From assembly GCF_006438965.1 (NCBI RefSeq), contig NZ_RCZM01000001.1:311097-375096 (forward strand): DNA of 64,000 bases, read 5' to 3'. Shown here in pieces: positions 45,036 to 54,118 of the stretch. This stretch comes from Pedococcus bigeumensis. GTDB taxonomy: Bacteria; Actinomycetota; Actinomycetes; Actinomycetales; Dermatophilaceae. A model generated the notes under the pieces. That model made no database searches. It worked only from the letters and a program-made list of their open reading frames with translations, and was not told the DNA's origin. The stretch's first letter is position 1. Each line of letters starts with the position of its first letter. The translations under genes and the position numbers were made by a program.

Positions 45036-45737
45036 TCAGGCCGCGCCCGGCTCCTGGGTGTTGTCCTTGGGGAACTTCTTGACGAAGTCGACGACGACCT
45101 GGCCGGAGATGTCGCCGCACATCTCGCGGTGGCCGGCGTCCTTGGCCCAGTGGACGAGGGCGTAGGGCTTGTCCGCCGGGAAGGCGCCACGGCTGGCGTC
45201 CCACTCGACGACCTTGAACTTGCCGCTCGAGTCCGCCAGCTTGTTGCCCTGGTCGGCGATGTCCTTGAGGAGGGTGGTGTCCTTCACCTTGGCGCCGTCG
45301 TACCAGAGGATCGTGTAGCCGTGCTCGAGGTTGTGGACCAAGGTCTCGACGACGGGACGGTCTGCCGCGGTGTAGAAGTCGCGGCCGCTGACGTCGGGGC
45401 TGACGAAGTGCGGCCCGTTGCTCGGCGGGATGGTGGCGTACTTCACCGAGGTCTCGTCGGGCTTCGAGGTCCCCGGGCCGACGTGCTCGCCCGAACCGGC
45501 GTTCGCGTCGGTCGTCACGGGGTCACACTTCGCGGCGCCGACCGAGACACCGAGGTTGGGCAGCTGCTTTGCCTTCGCGTCGTTGATCGCAAAGAGGACG
45601 ACGCCCGTGAGGCCGGCGAGCAGGACGAGGCAGCCGACGACGATGCCGGCGACGACCTTGCGTTCCTTCGCCTTCTGCTGGTTCTGGATCTCGGCCAGTC
45701 GGGCCTTGCGGTCCTGGCTCGCGCGCTTGTTTGCCAC
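45036..45737 (-). CDS. DUF3105 membrane-anchored protein
   Basis: 233 residues from ATG 45737; -10-like TAGACT at 45773-45778. A charged N-terminus with a Lys/Arg/Gln helix is followed by one transmembrane helix (VVAGIVVGCLVLLAGLTGVVLF, split as residues ~28-50). The extracytoplasmic domain then shows the DUF3105 pattern: YATIPPSNGPHFVSPDVSG, LVHNLEHGYTILWYDG and ALVHWAKDAGH. The His/Glu residues of HNLEHG could bind metal. The function of the family is not established. Confidence 0.85.
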   Translation of the reverse strand: MANKRASQDRKARLAEIQNQQKAKERKVVAGIVVGCLVLLAGLTGVVLFAINDAKAKQLPNLGVSVGAAKCDPVTTDANAGSGEHVGPGTSKPDETSVKYATIPPSNGPHFVSPDVSGRDFYTAADRPVVETLVHNLEHGYTILWYDGAKVKDTTLLKDIADQGNKLADSSGKFKVVEWDASRGAFPADKPYALVHWAKDAGHREMCGDISGQVVVDFVKKFPKDNTQEPGAA

Positions 45738-45826
45738 TGGTTCCTCGGGTGGTTCGGGGGCGGGTCGCGCAGAGTCTACGTCGCCCGCCTGCGGACTTTG
45801 TCACCCCAACGCGCAACACTGGCAGC

Positions 45827-46759
45827 ATGTCCCCGACCGCCGAGACGACCCGTGTCTGGCGGCCGGGGCGGCCGACGGCGGTCGGCCTGATCGTCTCGGC
45901 TTTCCGTCGTGGGGGCGGCGATCCGACGTTCCAGTCCGACCGCGGCGATGGCTGGTGGCTCGGCCTGCCGACGCCCGCGGGACCCGCGACGCTCCGGCTG
46001 GTGCAACGGAGCGACCTCGGGGACGTGGTCGCGACGGCATGGGGCGATGGTGCGCCGTGGGCCCTGGACCAGGTGCCTGCGCTGCTCGGCGATGGTGACG
46101 ACGACGGCGACTTCGTGACGCACCACCCGCAGGTGGCCAGTGCGTGGAAACGGTATGCCGCGTGGCACGTGCCCCGCTCCGGCCTGGTCATGCACGCGCT
46201 GGTCCCGGCGGCGATCGAGCAGAAGGTGACCGGCCAGGAGGCGTTCGGCGGCTACCGGACGCTCGTCCACCGGTTCGGGTCGCGGGCCCCCGGGCCGGGA
46301 GAACAGCGACGACTGTGGGTGGCGCCGACCGCCAAGGAGTGGGCGGCCGTCCCGTCCTGGGAGTGGCTGGCCGCGTCGGTCGACGGCGCGAGGTCGGGGA
46401 CGGTGGTGCGGGCGGTGCGGGTGGCCGGCCGGCTCGAGGAGTCCGCGTCGCTACCCCTGGCCGAGGCGCGCCGACGACTTCGCTCGGTGCCGGGCATCGG
46501 GGTGTGGACCGCGGCCGAGGTCGCGCAGCGGGCGCTGGGGGACCCCGACTCGGTGAGCTTCGGCGACTACCACGTGGCCAAGAACCTCACCTGGGCGCTG
46601 CTCGGCGAGGCCCGCGACGACGACGTGCTGGCCGAGCTGCTCCAGCCCTACCGCGGCCACCGCTACCGCGTGCAGCACCTCCTCGAGCTGTCCGGCGCGG
46701 CCCGGCCCCGACGTGGACCGCGCATGGCGCCGCGCACCCACCTGCCGACCCGCCGCTGA
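45827..46759 (+). CDS. AlkA-like DNA-3-methyladenine glycosylase (HhH-GPD)
   Basis: 310 residues from ATG 45827; ORF sequence before it overlaps the divergent gene and is unlikely to be translated. The C-terminal half holds the helix-hairpin-helix RLRSVPGIGVWTAAEVAQRALG, followed by SVSFGDYHVAKN, in which the Asp is the catalytic residue of the GPD loop. The region AAIEQKVTGQEAFGGYRTLVHRFG is also conserved. It removes alkylated bases in base-excision repair. The N-terminal ~100 residues lack the AlkA TBP-like motif in clear form. Transcribed alone. Confidence 0.85.
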   Translation: MSPTAETTRVWRPGRPTAVGLIVSAFRRGGGDPTFQSDRGDGWWLGLPTPAGPATLRLVQRSDLGDVVATAWGDGAPWALDQVPALLGDGDDDGDFVTHHPQVASAWKRYAAWHVPRSGLVMHALVPAAIEQKVTGQEAFGGYRTLVHRFGSRAPGPGEQRRLWVAPTAKEWAAVPSWEWLAASVDGARSGTVVRAVRVAGRLEESASLPLAEARRRLRSVPGIGVWTAAEVAQRALGDPDSVSFGDYHVAKNLTWALLGEARDDDVLAELLQPYRGHRYRVQHLLELSGAARPRRGPRMAPRTHLPTRR

Positions 46760-46771
46760 CGCTTCCCTTCG

Positions 46772-46843
46772 CGACTTGGTGCTCGGTGGTGGTCACGGAT
46801 CGCCGATTCGAGGGGTCGGTGACGGTCTGACTGCAACAGGTCG
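46772..46843. repeat. Diverged copy of the 73-bp palindromic element
   Basis: It shares GGTCACGGATCGCCGA with unit 2 of the 35842 array and the same end pattern (CGACTTGGTGC ... GCAACAGGTCG), with inner arms GGTCAC/GGTGAC. It lies between convergent genes and is single. Confidence 0.7.
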
Positions 46844-46860
46844 TGGGCGCTGACGCCAGG

Positions 46861-47895
46861 TCAGCGGTCGTGGACCTCGAGCCGGACGTCCAGGCCGCTC
46901 ACCTCGGCGGGGACGTCGACAGCCAGGCCTTCGCCCCACAGGGCCACGTGCAGGCGGCTCACCGCCACCCCCAGCTGGTATGCCGTGGGCGCACTGACAC
47001 TGACGACTGTCCCGCCGACGTCCACCCCGGCCTCCGGTGCGCCGCGCAGCGTGACGGCGACCGCCCTACGCACCCGCGTGGCGACGTCCTCGGGGATGAC
47101 GGCTGCGATGCCGTCGTCGATCGCGTCCTGGCTGCCGGGAGCCGTGCCGAGAGCGGCGCGGATGGACTCGGCTCGTCCGTGGTCGAACCAGTCCTCGGGT
47201 CCGACGCGGATGAGCGCCCGCGCCCCGGCCCCGCGGTGGTCGATCGCGCAGGCGGTTCCGCGCACGAGGGCGGCGGGGATCGCCTCGGCCTTGCCCTTGA
47301 CGAGATCGGCCGCGGCGGCCAGCTCGTCGCCGACGGCCCTGCTGGTGACCGTGAGGGCCTTGCCGTCCGCGTCGACACCACCGCGCAGGTCATCCACGAC
47401 TGCGACGCCAGCCGCACCGAGTGCGAAGTCGGTCTGCCCGAACCTCCAAGGCCGTCCAGCGGTGTCGCTGAGGACCACACCCACGCGTCGCAGGCCGGTC
47501 GCCTCGAGCAGCGCCACGCGCAGGTGCTCCGCCTCCGCATCGGGGTCGGCGGGCAGGAGCAGCACGTCGTCGCGGCATCCCGTGTTGGACGCGTCGACTC
47601 CGGCGGCAGCCATGGTCGGTCCAGCCATCGACTGCACGATGCGGGTGATCCGGTCGCCGGTCAGGCGCTCCGCCACGACCCTGACCGTCTGGCTCGCTAC
47701 CGCCGCACTCCTGTCGGCCGAATCTGCCCACAGGCCAAGCGATTTGGAAACGATCTTGCTCGAGACGACGAGGACGTCACCGTCAGTCAGCGGGGCGTCT
47801 GCGGAGGCCGCAGCGTCGAGCAGGAGCTGGACCAGGCTGTCGCCCGCCGCCACCTCGGGCATCCCCGTCAGGGGGATGAGGGAGACCACGGACAC
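46861..47895 (-). CDS. cofE: Coenzyme F420-0:L-glutamate ligase (CofE) with unusual C-terminal extension
   Basis: 344 residues from GTG 47895, two bases after cofD's stop (GTG 47889 also possible). Residues ~1-240 are the F420 ligase domain: LIPLTGMPEVAAGDSL, DVLVVSSKIVSKSLG, HRGAG near the end, and VVLSDTAGRPWRFGQTDFALGAAG (metal/GTP region). It adds glutamates to F420-0. Mycobacterial FbiB carries a C-terminal nitroreductase-like domain; here ~100 residues of unrelated sequence (IRAALGTAPGSQDAIDDG..VSVSAPTAYQLGVAVSR) take its place. The dehydro-F420 reduction that FbiB's C-domain performs must occur elsewhere. Confidence 0.85.
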   Translation of the reverse strand: MSVVSLIPLTGMPEVAAGDSLVQLLLDAAASADAPLTDGDVLVVSSKIVSKSLGLWADSADRSAAVASQTVRVVAERLTGDRITRIVQSMAGPTMAAAGVDASNTGCRDDVLLLPADPDAEAEHLRVALLEATGLRRVGVVLSDTAGRPWRFGQTDFALGAAGVAVVDDLRGGVDADGKALTVTSRAVGDELAAAADLVKGKAEAIPAALVRGTACAIDHRGAGARALIRVGPEDWFDHGRAESIRAALGTAPGSQDAIDDGIAAVIPEDVATRVRRAVAVTLRGAPEAGVDVGGTVVSVSAPTAYQLGVAVSRLHVALWGEGLAVDVPAEVSGLDVRLEVHDR

Positions 47896-47897
47896 AG

Positions 47898-48872
47898 TCA
47901 GGCGCCCTTGAGCTCGAGCGCGAGTTCCAGTGCGGCACCAGCGATCTCGGCCGCGGCGTCGGCATCGGACATGAGCAACGGCCGCCCGCGAACGGCGGCC
48001 CGCGCCAGGCGCAGCGACGCCTCGTCCTCGGTGGACACGAGCCAGCCATCGAGGAAGTCCTCGTAGAGCCCAGCCACGGCTGCGGTCGTGGACTCCACGC
48101 CGATGGCCCGGAGGCACGCGTCCGCGTGGCCCCGAACCGGCATACCGCCGATGAGCGGCGAGACGCCGACGACGGGAGCGGCGCTGCCGCGCAATGCATC
48201 TCGCACGCCGGGCACGCCCAGGATGATGCCGATCGAGACCACCGGGTTGCTCGGCGGGAGGAGCACCACGTCGGCGGTACGGATCGCGTCGAGGACCCCC
48301 GGGGCTGCGGTCGCACGGTCCATGCCCACGGCCTGGAATCGCTGTGCCGGGATCGAGGCCTGGTGACGAACCCACCACTCCTGGAAGTGGATTGCGCGCT
48401 GACCGTCTTCGTCCTCGACGACGACGTGCGTCTCCACGGGGGAGTCGCTCATCGGCAGCAGGGTGATCCGCTGGTCGGGAAGCCCCCAGCGCGCCGCGAG
48501 CCGGGCGGTCACCTCGGTGAGGGAGACGCCCTGGCCGAGCCACTGGGAGCGGACGATGTGCGTGCCGAAGTCCAGGTCACCGAGGGCGAACCACTGCGGC
48601 ACCGCACCGTAGGCCGCGAGCTCACCCTGGACCCGGTGGCTCTCGTCCGCGCGACCCCAGCCCTGGCCCTCGTGGATGCCGCCGCCGAGGGTGTAGAGCA
48701 GCGTGTCGAGGTCGGGACAGACCCGCAGGCCGAACAGGCTGATGTCGTCACCGGTGTTGCCGATGATGGTCAGCTCGGCGTCCGCGAGGTCGGGGGAGCG
48801 GTCCAGGTGGGTGCGGAGGCCGCGCAGGAAGCGGGCACCTCCGACGCCGCCGGCCAGTGCCGTGATGCGCAT
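47898..48872 (-). CDS. cofD: 2-phospho-L-lactate/phosphoenolpyruvate transferase (CofD/FbiA)
   Basis: 324 residues from ATG 48872. The opening MRITALAGGVGGARFL and IGNTGDDISLFGLRVCPDLDT are signatures of CofD. TLLPMSDSPVETHV, VLLPPSNPVVSIGIILGVP and GVSPLIGG complete the family pattern. CofD transfers a phospholactyl or phosphoenolpyruvyl group from its GDP/guanosine-activated form to the deazaflavin Fo, giving (dehydro-)F420-0; CofE follows directly. This places F420 in the organism's metabolism. Divergent from whiB2, as in the mycobacterial order fbiA-whiB2. Confidence 0.93.
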   Translation of the reverse strand: MRITALAGGVGGARFLRGLRTHLDRSPDLADAELTIIGNTGDDISLFGLRVCPDLDTLLYTLGGGIHEGQGWGRADESHRVQGELAAYGAVPQWFALGDLDFGTHIVRSQWLGQGVSLTEVTARLAARWGLPDQRITLLPMSDSPVETHVVVEDEDGQRAIHFQEWWVRHQASIPAQRFQAVGMDRATAAPGVLDAIRTADVVLLPPSNPVVSIGIILGVPGVRDALRGSAAPVVGVSPLIGGMPVRGHADACLRAIGVESTTAAVAGLYEDFLDGWLVSTEDEASLRLARAAVRGRPLLMSDADAAAEIAGAALELALELKGA

Positions 48873-49097
48873 GCTCCGCAGTCTTGCAGCCCGGCTCCCG
48901 GCCCTGCGCCGGGGTCCACGTGGGGCTCCGGGTCCTTCTAGCGCACCTCTAGCGTCTTGGGAAGCGGCGTTATCAAGGTTCGTCCGATCGGGCAAATATC
49001 AGACTTCCGCTTGACGAACGACGTATGACACGCGTGTAATTCCATTGTTGTGATCACGCAAGATCGCACAACGGCGAACCGGGTCGAGGAGGAAGCC
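48873..49097. promoter_or_regulatory. cofD-whiB2 divergent region with a strong whiB2 promoter
   Basis: -35 TTGACG (49011-49016), 18-nt spacer, -10 TGTAAT (49035-49040) reads toward whiB2 and gives a ~50-nt leader. The region is notably AT-richer than its surroundings. Confidence 0.65.
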
Positions 49098-49361
49098 GTG
49101 CAGGAACTTCAGTTGGTCACCTTTGAAGGTGGCGAAGAGGTGGAGATGTCGTGGCAGGAGCGTTCGCTCTGCGCCCAGACCGATCCCGAGGCGTTCTTCC
49201 CTGAGAAGGGCGGATCGACGCGTGAGGCCAAGAAGGTCTGCGTCGGGTGCGAGGTGCGGGCCGAGTGCCTGGAGTACGCCCTCGCCCACGACGAGCGGTT
49301 CGGCATCTGGGGTGGGCTGTCCGAGCGGGAGCGTCGCAAGCTCAAGAAGCGTGCGGTCTAG
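49098..49361 (+). CDS. whiB2: WhiB-family iron-sulfur transcription factor (WhiB2/WhmD type)
   Basis: 87 residues from GTG 49098, chosen for Shine-Dalgarno GAGGAGG at 49087-49093; GTG 49050 would add 16 residues. Four Cys ligate a [4Fe-4S] cluster: LCAQTDPEAFFPEKGG, then VCVGCEVRAECLEYA (CxxCx5C). IWGGLSERERR is the G[I/V]WGG turn, and the KLKKRA tail binds DNA. WhiB2 homologues control septation with partner sigma factors. Synteny (cofD, the metallopeptidase-like gene, DUF3499, manB) identifies this as the WhiB2/WhmD orthologue rather than another paralogue. Confidence 0.92.
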   Translation: MQELQLVTFEGGEEVEMSWQERSLCAQTDPEAFFPEKGGSTREAKKVCVGCEVRAECLEYALAHDERFGIWGGLSERERRKLKKRAV

Positions 49362-49394
49362 TCGCCCGCGCGGCGACACCCTCGTGACCAGCGC

Positions 49395-52300
49395 ATGACG
49401 CTAGCCCCGCCCCATGACCTGACCGACCCCACAGGATCTCCTGCGGCGGTCGCGACAGTGACGGCGGTTCTCGTCCTCCGCGGCCCCACCTCGGCTCTCG
49501 CCGAGACCCTCGACTCCCTCGCGCGCCAGACGCGCAGCCCCGAACGCCTCGTGGTCGTCGACCCCGGGCTGGACGGCAACGCCGTCGAGACCGTGCGTGG
49601 CCACGCCGCAGTGGCCGAGGCCATCGGCTCGATCACCTTCGTCACCGTCCCCGGTGCCGCTTCCCTCGCGTATGCCGTGCGGTCGGCCCTCGCGCAGACC
49701 GACCAGCTCGTGCCGCGGCAGGACCAGGGAGCCGACGGGGTGACCCACGTCTGGGTGCTCACCTCTGACAGCGCCGCCGCGCCGATGACCCTCGCGCGCC
49801 TGCTCGACGCCGTGCGACGCAGCCCGTCGGTCGGTGCCGCCGGTCCCAAGCTGCTCGACTGGACCCGCCCCGGCGCACTGCGGTCGGTCGGCGTCCAGCT
49901 GACCCGCAGCGGCCGGATGATCCCGTCTCCAGCCCCCGGCGAGCCTGACCAGGGCCAGTACGACCGCCGGACCGACGTGCTCGCAATCCCGACGACGGGC
50001 ATGCTCGTCGAACGCGGGATGCTCGACGACCTGGGCGGGCCGGAGCGCGTCTTCGGCGACTTCGGTGCCGACGTGGACTTCTCCTGGCGTGCCCAGCAGT
50101 CCGGGCGGCGGGTCGTCGTCGTGCCGCGCGCGACCCTGCGCACCGGTGCCGAGGCCGCCCCTGACGATATCGTGCCGGTGGACTCGGTCACCCGGATGCG
50201 GCGCCAGGCCCGGCGAGTGGCCTTGGCCAGGTGCGCGTGGCTGACGTTGCCGTTGCTGGCGGCCTGGATCGTCCTGTCGAGCACCGTCGCAGCCCTCGCG
50301 CTGCTGCTGGCCAAGCGGCCCCGCGCTGCGTGGGCCGAGTTCTCCGACATCGGTGCCGTGCTGACCCCTGGTCGCGTCCTCGGCGCCCGCTGGCGCTCGC
50401 GCGGCACCCGGCAGGTCCGACGCCGTGACCTGCAGGGGCTGTTCGTCCCGCCACGGACCGTGCTGCGGCACACCACCGACCTCATCCACGACGAGGTCGC
50501 GCTCGAGCCCGGGCAGGCCGACGCGGCCCGTGGCGACGCCGTCGAGTCCGGCCCTGTCGCGGACGAGGCGCAGGACCTCAACATCCTCGGCGCCACCTGG
50601 GCGTCCCGCGCCGCGCGCAACCCGGGTCTGCTCGCCACCCTCGTCATGACCGTCGTCGCCGTCCTGGCCAGCCGTCAGCTCGGCGGCAGCTTCGTCGACC
50701 GCCTCGACCACGGAGTGGCCGGTGGTGAGACCGTCGGCGTCAGGGCCGGGGCCGGCACCCTCTGGCAGGCCTGGTTCGACGGCTGGCACGGTGCAGGACT
50801 CGGCAGCGCGGGGGAGCAGGGGCCGCACCTCGTGGTGCTGTCGGCGCTCTCCTGGCTGGTGGCCCACCTCCCACTGCTCAGCCCGCCCGCGTCTCCCGCG
50901 GGTGCGGTGACGGTCATCCTGGTCATGTTCGCCCTGCCGCTGGCCACGCTCACTGGCTACCTCGGCGCCCGCGTGGTCACCCACTCACGATGGCCGCGGG
51001 CGATCGCCGCCCTGGCGTGGTCCACCACCGCCGTGCTCGCCACGGCGGTCGGCTCCGGCCGGTTGGGCGGCATCGTCGCCGCGATCCTGCTCCCACTGGT
51101 GGCCGCCGGGATCGCCCTGGCCGGCCGACGCGCCGGTACCGCGACCGTCACCGCGGCGACGGTCCTCGCCGCTGCCGTCCTGGGCGCCTTCGTTCCGGCC
51201 CTCCTTGTCCTCGTGCTGGTCGCCGGTCTGGCCGTCGTCCTCGTCGGTCATGGCTCGGCACGCGTGCGTGGGCTGGCGATCCTCGTCGGTCCGGTGCTCC
51301 TGCTCGGATCGTGGGTGCCCGAGCTGGTCGCGCGCCCTGCCCTGCTGTTCACCGGCCCCGGTCTCTCGGTCTGGGGGACCGCACAGGCACAGCCGTGGCA
51401 GATCGCGCTCCTGCACCCCGGTGGCCCTGGGTCCTACCCCGTACTGCTCTCGGTGCCACTGGTGCTCGCCGGGCTCCTCGGCCTGCTGCGTGCCGGCCGA
51501 CGTGGCCGCGCCGCCAACGTCCTCGGCATCGTGGCCCTGGTCGGCCTCGCCTACGCCGTCGCCGCCCCTCGCGTCCAGCTCGGGGTCGTGCCTCAAGGGC
51601 TGCCCGACGCGGGGAAGCCGATCACCGCGTGGGCGGGTGTCGGCCTGCTCGTCTTCGCCCTGGCGCTGGTAGCCGCAGCCCTGCTGGGAGCCGACGGCCT
51701 CGCCGTGCGTCGGTCCCGCGGCGGGTGGCAGGCGCTGGCGCGCTGGCCGGTCGCTGCCGCGCTCATCGGCGGCGTGCTGCTCAGCGCCGGGTGGCTCAGC
51801 TGGCGCACGGTGGGCACCGAGCTGCACGCCTGGGCGGACCCTCGCCCCGCCGTCGCGGTCGACCAGGCGGAGAGCGGCATCAGCAACCGCATGCTGCTCC
51901 TCACGCCGGAGGGCGACGCCCTGACCTACCAGCTGCTCGGCCGCGAGGTCGGGGACGTCACCCGGATCCTGCCCGCCCCCGCGGCCGCCCGGCCCAGCTC
52001 CGCCGCGCTGGCCGCCTCGGTGAGCGCGCTGTTCGAGCAGGGCGCCGCACCAGGTGCCCTCACCCCTGCTGCCGACCTGGCGCGCCAGGCGGTGGGTTTC
52101 GTCGGCCTGCGTGCCGAACCGACCGACCCCCGCATCCGGTCGCTCGACGCGACTGCCGGCCTGAGCCGGCTCGGCGAGCACGACGGCGTCCTGTTTTGGC
52201 GCGTCCTGCCCGGAGGCGGTGGCACTGCTGACGACGCCGTTGCCCCGTCACGCGCCAGCCTGGTGACCCGCACCGGCGAGCAGGCTCTCCCGGTGTCTGG

Positions 52301-52589
52301 TTCCCATTCTCAGCTCGAGGTGAAATCCGTTGTCCCGCAGGGCGCTTCGCTCGTCCTGGCCGAACCCGGCGAATGGGTCCGGCACGCACGGGTGACCGTC
52401 GACGGCCGGGTGCTCGCCCCCAGCGGCGACGCCGCGGCATACGCGCTGCCTGCGGGCCCGGCCACGATCTCCGTGGACGTGCTCCCGACCAACTCGGCCT
52501 GGCGTTACGCGCAAGGCCTGCTGCTGCTCGTCGTCCTGTTCCTGGCCGTCCCCTTCGGCAACCGCTCCTCGAGGCGGAGGCGCCCGTGA
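49395..52589 (+). CDS. Large GT2 glycosyltransferase with multi-helix membrane C-terminus
   Basis: 1064 residues from ATG 49395. The N-terminal GT2 domain has VTAVLVLRGPTSALAETLDSL, PERLVVVDPG, VWVLTSDSAAAP and FGDFGADVDFSWRAQQSGRRV, with a weak DXD. After ~300 the protein becomes a 12-14-helix membrane protein with a final extracytoplasmic domain (HARVTVDGRVLAPSGD) and a last helix. Such giant GT2 proteins precede DUF5719 genes in many actinobacteria; their glycan is unknown but an envelope role is likely. The GTGA overlap with the DUF5719 gene marks a conserved pair. It is too long to be a simple GT2, so the membrane part may itself be GT-C-like. Confidence 0.8.
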   Translation: MTLAPPHDLTDPTGSPAAVATVTAVLVLRGPTSALAETLDSLARQTRSPERLVVVDPGLDGNAVETVRGHAAVAEAIGSITFVTVPGAASLAYAVRSALAQTDQLVPRQDQGADGVTHVWVLTSDSAAAPMTLARLLDAVRRSPSVGAAGPKLLDWTRPGALRSVGVQLTRSGRMIPSPAPGEPDQGQYDRRTDVLAIPTTGMLVERGMLDDLGGPERVFGDFGADVDFSWRAQQSGRRVVVVPRATLRTGAEAAPDDIVPVDSVTRMRRQARRVALARCAWLTLPLLAAWIVLSSTVAALALLLAKRPRAAWAEFSDIGAVLTPGRVLGARWRSRGTRQVRRRDLQGLFVPPRTVLRHTTDLIHDEVALEPGQADAARGDAVESGPVADEAQDLNILGATWASRAARNPGLLATLVMTVVAVLASRQLGGSFVDRLDHGVAGGETVGVRAGAGTLWQAWFDGWHGAGLGSAGEQGPHLVVLSALSWLVAHLPLLSPPASPAGAVTVILVMFALPLATLTGYLGARVVTHSRWPRAIAALAWSTTAVLATAVGSGRLGGIVAAILLPLVAAGIALAGRRAGTATVTAATVLAAAVLGAFVPALLVLVLVAGLAVVLVGHGSARVRGLAILVGPVLLLGSWVPELVARPALLFTGPGLSVWGTAQAQPWQIALLHPGGPGSYPVLLSVPLVLAGLLGLLRAGRRGRAANVLGIVALVGLAYAVAAPRVQLGVVPQGLPDAGKPITAWAGVGLLVFALALVAAALLGADGLAVRRSRGGWQALARWPVAAALIGGVLLSAGWLSWRTVGTELHAWADPRPAVAVDQAESGISNRMLLLTPEGDALTYQLLGREVGDVTRILPAPAAARPSSAALAASVSALFEQGAAPGALTPAADLARQAVGFVGLRAEPTDPRIRSLDATAGLSRLGEHDGVLFWRVLPGGGGTADDAVAPSRASLVTRTGEQALPVSGSHSQLEVKSVVPQGASLVLAEPGEWVRHARVTVDGRVLAPSGDAAAYALPAGPATISVDVLPTNSAWRYAQGLLLLVVLFLAVPFGNRSSRRRRP

Positions 52590-54076
52590 ACCTCTCCATC
52601 AGTGGCATCGTCCGCACGACCCTCGTGACCGCCGCCGGAGCAGGCCTCGTCGTGGGCGCCATGCACAGCCAGGGCGCCTTCGCCGTCGCCTCTACGCGCG
52701 CCGTCGACACGGCCACCGGGTCGGCCACGAGCCCGGTGCGCAGCGCGTCCCTCGTCTGCCCCGGGCCGGAGCTCAAGGGGCTCAAGGGCGTCGCTGACCT
52801 CGACGTCGGCGTGCGGGTTGCGGCCGCCGCGGCTCCGGTGCGCGCCATGACCGGCACGGCCCCCGCCGCCGCGCCCGGTGAGGTCAGCCTGAGCCGGATG
52901 CCGCGCGGCAGCCTTGGCGCACCAGTCACCGCGCGGGGTGTCAGCCTGCTTGCTGACCAGACCCGGGCGGAGAGCGTGCTCGTGTCGGGCACCGAGTCGA
53001 TGGCCGCCGGTGTCGCGGCAGCGCAGAACTGGCTGGTGCCCTCGGGTGACCAGCGCTCCCTGGGTGGAGCCGCGTGCGGCCAGCCGGGGGCCGACTTCTG
53101 GATCATGGCGGGCGGGGGAGCCCCCGGTCGTCAGGAGCGACTCCTCCTGACCAACCCGGGCGGCAACGCCGTCACCGTCGACGTCACCCTCCACGGCGCG
53201 AAGGGAGCGCTCTCGTCCCCGAACGGCAAGGGCATCGTCGTGCCGGCCCACGGTCGGACGGCGTTCCTGCTCGACTCGATCAACAGCGACCTGGCCAACC
53301 CCGTGGTCCACGTCGTCGCCGACGGGGGCGTCGTCGGCGCGGTCGTCAACGACCTGTGGCTCGACGGAGCTCGCGCCGGTGGCTCCGACGATGCCGTCCC
53401 CACAGCTGCACCCTCTCGCGACCAGGTCATCCCGGCGGTCGCGGCGGACGGTCAGGCGGTGCTGCGGGTCGCGGTGCCGGGCAACGACGAAGCAGTCGTC
53501 CAGGCCCGGGTGCTCACCGCCCAGGGCCCCCGCGCACTCCCCGCAGGCGGGGTGATCCGGATCGACGGCGGTACCGTGACCGACATCGACATCTCCGCCC
53601 TGCCGGTCGGCACGTACGGCCTCCAGGTGCGGGCCGACATGCCGATCGTGGCTGCCGCCGTCGTCACGCGGACCGCCCCGGGCAAGCCGGGCGACTTCGC
53701 CTGGACGTCCTCCACGCCGCCGATCACCGGTGTCGCGGGTATGCCGCTCGCAGTCCCCGAGGGCACGTCCGCCCCGATCCAGAGGTCCTTGTCGGTCACT
53801 GCATCCGGTGACACGGCCAGCGTCGAGGTGGTGACCGTCGACGCCCAAGGGGTGGAGACCTCCCGCCGTCCGGAGGTCGGGGTCGACGCAACAGCCGTTC
53901 TCGACGTCACCGGCGCGACCTCCGTCTGGGTGCACCGGGTCGGGGGCAACGGCCAGGTGCGCGCGGGCGTGGTGTCGTGGCTGGATGACGCGCAGGGCCG
54001 GCTCATCACGGCCACCCCGCTGCGTGACACCGCCCTGCGCACCACGACCGTCGGCCTGCGCGAGGTCAGCCACTAG
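52586..54076 (+). CDS. DUF5719 secreted/anchored protein
   Basis: 496 residues from GTG 52586 inside the previous stop. An N-terminal hydrophobic stretch (VRTTLVTAAGAGLVVGAM) is a signal or anchor. The rest is Ala/Gly/Val-rich β sequence with LVCPGPELKG, LTNPGGNAVTVDVTLHGAKG and VVPAHGRTAFLLDSI, the repeated β-sandwich pattern of DUF5719. The family is restricted to actinobacteria, lies next to a large GT2 gene and has no known activity. It may be the extracytoplasmic partner of that protein. Convergent with the metallopeptidase-like gene. Confidence 0.8.
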   Translation: MNLSISGIVRTTLVTAAGAGLVVGAMHSQGAFAVASTRAVDTATGSATSPVRSASLVCPGPELKGLKGVADLDVGVRVAAAAAPVRAMTGTAPAAAPGEVSLSRMPRGSLGAPVTARGVSLLADQTRAESVLVSGTESMAAGVAAAQNWLVPSGDQRSLGGAACGQPGADFWIMAGGGAPGRQERLLLTNPGGNAVTVDVTLHGAKGALSSPNGKGIVVPAHGRTAFLLDSINSDLANPVVHVVADGGVVGAVVNDLWLDGARAGGSDDAVPTAAPSRDQVIPAVAADGQAVLRVAVPGNDEAVVQARVLTAQGPRALPAGGVIRIDGGTVTDIDISALPVGTYGLQVRADMPIVAAAVVTRTAPGKPGDFAWTSSTPPITGVAGMPLAVPEGTSAPIQRSLSVTASGDTASVEVVTVDAQGVETSRRPEVGVDATAVLDVTGATSVWVHRVGGNGQVRAGVVSWLDDAQGRLITATPLRDTALRTTTVGLREVSH

Positions 54077-54118
54077 GTTCGCGGCCGCTCGGTCGCCGGC
54101 GCGGCTGCTGAAGCCGGC

